Of a stretch of 7,538 nucleotides of DNA, positions 5,864 to 7,538 are shown piece after piece. Both the position numbers and the translations under genes were made by a program. Numbering within the stretch: the stretch's first letter is position 1; the number at the start of each line of letters is the position of its first letter. Below the pieces are notes generated by a model. It did no database searches, was not told where the DNA came from, and saw nothing but the letters and a program-made list of their open reading frames with translations. Source of the stretch: Bacillota bacterium. GTDB lineage: Bacteria; Bacillota; UBA4882; UBA8346. The stretch lies in NCBI GenBank assembly GCA_023435565.1, contig JAEYRN010000087.1, positions 1 to 7,538 of the forward strand, in the 5' to 3' direction.

Positions 5864-6487
5864 GTGCTTTATACTATTTTTAAGTTTATTTTTTCACTAA
5901 TCCTCAAAATATTAGGCCGTTATCAAGTAATTGGAATTAATAATTTTCCAAGTTCAGGTCCGGCGATTGTAGTTTCCAATCATATCAGCAATTGGGACCC
6001 TTTAATGGTAGGTGTGGCAATGCCTCAGCCTATCAATTTTATTGCTAAGTCAGAACTTTCAAGAATACCGTTAGTGGGTTTTCTTATGAAAAAATGGGGC
6101 GTAGTTTCCATTAAAAGGGGGCATAGCGACCGAGAAGCGCTGTCAAAATCCCTCGAACTGTTAAAAGACGGCAAAGTGATTGGTATCTTTATCGAGGGGA
6201 AACGTAATCTCGGAAATCCGGAAATAATGATCAAACCTCAACCCGGAGCTGCAATGCTTGCTTTAAAAAGTGAAGTTCCAATAGTACCGGTAGCTGTAAT
6301 TAATACTAATCGAATTTTACGTTCTTTTAAAAGAATAAAGGTCATTATCGGCAAACCAATATTATTTTCTCATAAAACCGACTTGGAGGGTTTGGAACGA
6401 AAAGAACAATACTCCCAAGTAAGTCAGGAACTAATCATGACAATCCAAGATTTAATTAAAAAAGCTAATTATATAGGAAAAAAATGA
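5864..6487 (+). CDS. plsC: 1-acyl-sn-glycerol-3-phosphate acyltransferase (PlsC family)
   Basis: A 207-residue acyltransferase that should transfer a fatty acyl group to lysophosphatidic acid to give phosphatidic acid at the inner membrane face, the second acylation in phospholipid synthesis. Motif I is NHISNWD (39-45), with catalytic H40 and D45. Motif II is around IKRGHSD (83-89). Motif III is FIEGKR (109-114), where most family members have FPEGTR. Motif IV is VPIVPVAV (138-145). An N-terminal hydrophobic stretch (5-17) probably anchors it. Length is typical of short clostridial PlsC proteins. Start is GTG at 5864, six bases after AAGGAGA. It lies 113 bp after the GAF-GGDEF gene in the same direction. 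The acyl-acceptor specificity of PlsC-like proteins cannot be told from motifs alone, and the P-to-I and T-to-K changes in motif III leave room for another acceptor. Confidence 0.87.
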   Translation: MLYTIFKFIFSLILKILGRYQVIGINNFPSSGPAIVVSNHISNWDPLMVGVAMPQPINFIAKSELSRIPLVGFLMKKWGVVSIKRGHSDREALSKSLELLKDGKVIGIFIEGKRNLGNPEIMIKPQPGAAMLALKSEVPIVPVAVINTNRILRSFKRIKVIIGKPILFSHKTDLEGLERKEQYSQVSQELIMTIQDLIKKANYIGKK

Positions 6488-6551
6488 ATACCTTAACCAA
6501 GACTTGCCTTTTTTCTTCAATAAATAGGGTATTGCAAAAATATAATTAAAT

Positions 6552-6579
6552 AGAGGGCTTGAATAATCTCAAGCCCTCT
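6552..6579. terminator. Bidirectional hairpin terminator between plsC and hpf
   Basis: AGAGGGCTTGA (6552-6562) pairs perfectly with TCAAGCCCTCT (6569-6579) around a six-base loop, an 11-bp stem. The plus strand continues TTTCAATTG and the minus strand continues ATTTAATTATATTTTT. It sits between the two convergent stop codons, so it can end transcripts from both sides. Confidence 0.85.
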
Positions 6580-6589
6580 TTCAATTGTC

Positions 6590-7117
6590 TTAAAACTCGG
6601 GTTCAATCAATCCATAGTTACCGTCTTTTCTACGGTAAACCACATTTACTTCCTCAGTGTCACTATTAGAAAAAACATAAAAGTCGTGTCCAAGCAGATC
6701 CATTTGCATAACAGCCTCTTCAACCGACATCGGTTTGATTGCAAAACGTTTGGTCCGTTTAATTACCGGCGCTGCCGCCTCTTCGGTTTGAGGTGACGAA
6801 GCTACCACAACTTGGTTTTCCTCGCGTAATTTTCGATTTATTCTGGTTTTGAATTTATGTACTTGGCGCTCGATTTTTTCAATTGCCCCATCAATCGAGG
6901 CATACATATCACTGGTTCCTTCTTCGCCCCGTAATAAGATTCCGTTCACTTGAACGGTGATATCAATGATGTGTTTGTTCCGTTCGGTACTGAATGTTAC
7001 TTTTGCCTCAATCGGACTTTTTTCAAAAAACTTGCCAATCTTGGCCACTTTCTTTTCGGCGTATTCTCTTAATGCGTTTGTAACTTCAACATTTTTTCCA
7101 CTGACTGTAACTAACAT
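6590..7117 (-). CDS. hpf: Ribosome hibernation promoting factor, long form (HPF)
   Basis: A 175-residue protein. The N-terminal S30AE/YfiA domain (about 1-97) covers VTVSGKNVEVTNALREYAEKK and the basic helix VHKFKTRINRKLRE (86-99). After a variable Ala/Pro/Glu linker (100-121) comes the long-form C-terminal domain (122-175) with FAIKPMSVEEAVMQMDLLGHDFYVF and the closing VVYRRKDGNYGLIEPEF block. Long HPF binds the 30S decoding region in resting cells, and its C-terminal domain dimerises to join two 70S ribosomes into an inactive 100S particle. Length and both domains are complete. Start is ATG at 7117, with GAGAGGAG (7127-7134) nine bases upstream. It is convergent with plsC and appears monocistronic. 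In many Bacillota secA follows hpf; here it does not. Confidence 0.96.
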   Translation of the reverse strand: MLVTVSGKNVEVTNALREYAEKKVAKIGKFFEKSPIEAKVTFSTERNKHIIDITVQVNGILLRGEEGTSDMYASIDGAIEKIERQVHKFKTRINRKLREENQVVVASSPQTEEAAAPVIKRTKRFAIKPMSVEEAVMQMDLLGHDFYVFSNSDTEEVNVVYRRKDGNYGLIEPEF

Positions 7118-7225
7118 CGCAACCAGCTCCTCTCATGATAATAAAAAAACGGTTATACGATATTAAAATCTCAAGTAACCATTCAGGATTAAATTGCTTT
7201 TCCCTGACTAGTTACTTTATTACTA
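7118..7225 (-). promoter_or_regulatory. Leader and putative promoter region of hpf
   Basis: On the minus strand AGGGAAA (7199-7205) followed after 14 bases by GAAT (7181-7184) loosely resembles a sigma-H promoter (AGGAwWW, then GAAT). This is of interest because B. subtilis hpf (yvyD) is driven by sigma-B and sigma-H. A vegetative candidate, TATAGT (7222-7227) with TTAAGA 15 bases away, overlaps the inverted-repeat element next door. Neither match is strong. Confidence 0.25.
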
Positions 7226-7226
7226 T

Positions 7227-7310
7227 ATAGGATGAAAAAATTTCTTAACTAAGATTTGCATTCCTTAAGCCGAATGCAAATAGAATAAATTTATATTTTT
7301 TTCATCCTAT
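7227..7310. repeat. 84-bp nested inverted-repeat element upstream of hpf
   Basis: Perfect 14-bp outer arms ATAGGATGAAAAAA (7227-7240) and TTTTTTCATCCTAT (7297-7310) enclose a second perfect hairpin, ATTTGCATTC/GAATGCAAAT (7254-7263 and 7272-7281), whose eight-base loop contains CTTAAG. No open reading frame fits inside. It could be a small non-autonomous repeat (MITE-like) or a control structure for hpf. Whether it is repeated elsewhere in the genome cannot be seen here. Confidence 0.6.
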
Positions 7311-7323
7311 TACAGCTGTAATA
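7308..7323. promoter_or_regulatory. 16-bp perfect palindrome, BlaI/CopY-operator-like
   Basis: TATTACAGCTGTAATA is a perfect 16-bp palindrome adjoining the 84-bp inverted repeat. Its core TACAnnTGTA matches the operator core bound by the BlaI/MecI/CopY family of repressors. No such regulator, beta-lactamase or copper gene is in the window, so the binding protein is unknown. Confidence 0.4.
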
Positions 7324-7325
7324 AA

Positions 7326-7396
7326 TTGAATTAAATTCATTTATTTTTAATTCAACTTATATATATATTAACTGTTGAGGCCGGAAGATCCTTCCG
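7326..7396. repeat. Two further hairpins next to the transposase fragment
   Basis: TTGAATTAAA (7326-7335) pairs perfectly with TTTAATTCAA (7346-7355) around a ten-base loop. CGGAAG-ATC-CTTCCG (7382-7396) is a compact 6-bp stem with a three-base loop, lying 22 bp past the transposase stop. The second may be the end or transcription stop of the insertion sequence. The terminal inverted repeat cannot be identified because the other end of the element lies outside the window. Confidence 0.4.
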
Positions 7397-7417
7397 TAAA
7401 ATAAAAATAATAAATGA

Positions 7418-7538
7418 CTATTTCATTAACTCAGCATAAGTTAAAGATTTAGAGCCTAAGCAGGTATTTAACAATCGATTGAAAAGTTGGGGTTCCCAAA
7501 ATCTACGGTTAAAGCGAAAGCAAAACTCATCAAGATAA
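7418..7538 (-). mobile_element. IS1595-family (ISXO2-like) transposase, C-terminal end, partial
   Basis: Reading the minus strand in from the right edge, 39 codons precede a TAG stop at 7418-7420. They begin YLDEFCFRFNRRFW and end KSLTYAELMK. The Y-x-x-E-F-x-F-R-F-N-R-R block is the characteristic C-terminal end of the ISXO2-like DDE transposase domain of IS1595-family elements, in which that glutamate is part of the catalytic set. The gene continues beyond the window, so only its end is seen, and it may be intact or broken further on. The element is oriented the same way as hpf and lies about 300 bp upstream of it. Confidence 0.8.

Noticed and set aside
6957..7166. Plus-strand 69-codon frame opposite the start of hpf
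   Set aside because: It is a shadow of the conserved S30AE domain coding sequence; the frame also crosses the hpf ribosome binding site.

Overview
The window looks like a stretch of AT-rich chromosome from an anaerobic, probably spore-forming member of the Bacillota (Clostridia-like). The signs are a YlmC/YmxH-type PRC-barrel protein, a membrane-anchored NusG-domain-II protein, long-form hibernation factor HPF, frequent TTG/GTG starts behind strong purine-rich ribosome binding sites, and a thioredoxin-reductase-like flavoprotein that seems to have lost its NADPH site. The genus cannot be read from the sequence. It is mostly housekeeping DNA, with mobile-element traces at both edges.

Layout. 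Positions 1-145 hold no gene but carry direct repeats of TGACATTTTCAC and a long hairpin, probably an insertion-element remnant. On the minus strand, 1274 down to 211 is a likely operon: a half-size Gdt1/UPF0016 cation transporter, a NusG-domain-II membrane protein and the YmxH-like protein, with its own promoter and a terminator at 151-176. Upstream of it is tRNA-His(GTG) with G-1 and CCA encoded, its own promoter and its own terminator. Next, also on the minus strand, come an intracellular GH13 neopullulanase/cyclomaltodextrinase-type enzyme (1523-2953) and a thioredoxin-reductase-like flavoprotein (3176-4033). The 222-bp spacer between these two holds two clear inverted repeats.

Divergently, on the plus strand, are a membrane protein with a GAF domain and a degenerate GGDEF domain (4161-5750), then a PlsC-type acyltransferase (5864-6487). 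A bidirectional hairpin terminator (6552-6579) separates these from the convergent hpf gene (6590-7117, minus). Upstream of hpf, 7118-7417 is gene-free but full of inverted repeats. At the right edge (7418-7538, minus) is the C-terminal end of an IS1595-type (ISXO2-like) transposase that runs off the window.

The genes do not form one pathway. The observations most worth following are the GGDEF domain, whose catalytic motif is replaced by DRDTF while the RxxD inhibitory-site motif keeps its exact spacing (a predicted c-di-GMP receptor rather than a cyclase, PelD-like in layout); the thioredoxin-reductase homologue with an intact CATC pair but no recognisable NADPH motifs (ferredoxin-dependent or DTR-like); and the nested palindromes at 7227-7396. 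No convincing wholly new multi-gene system is visible.
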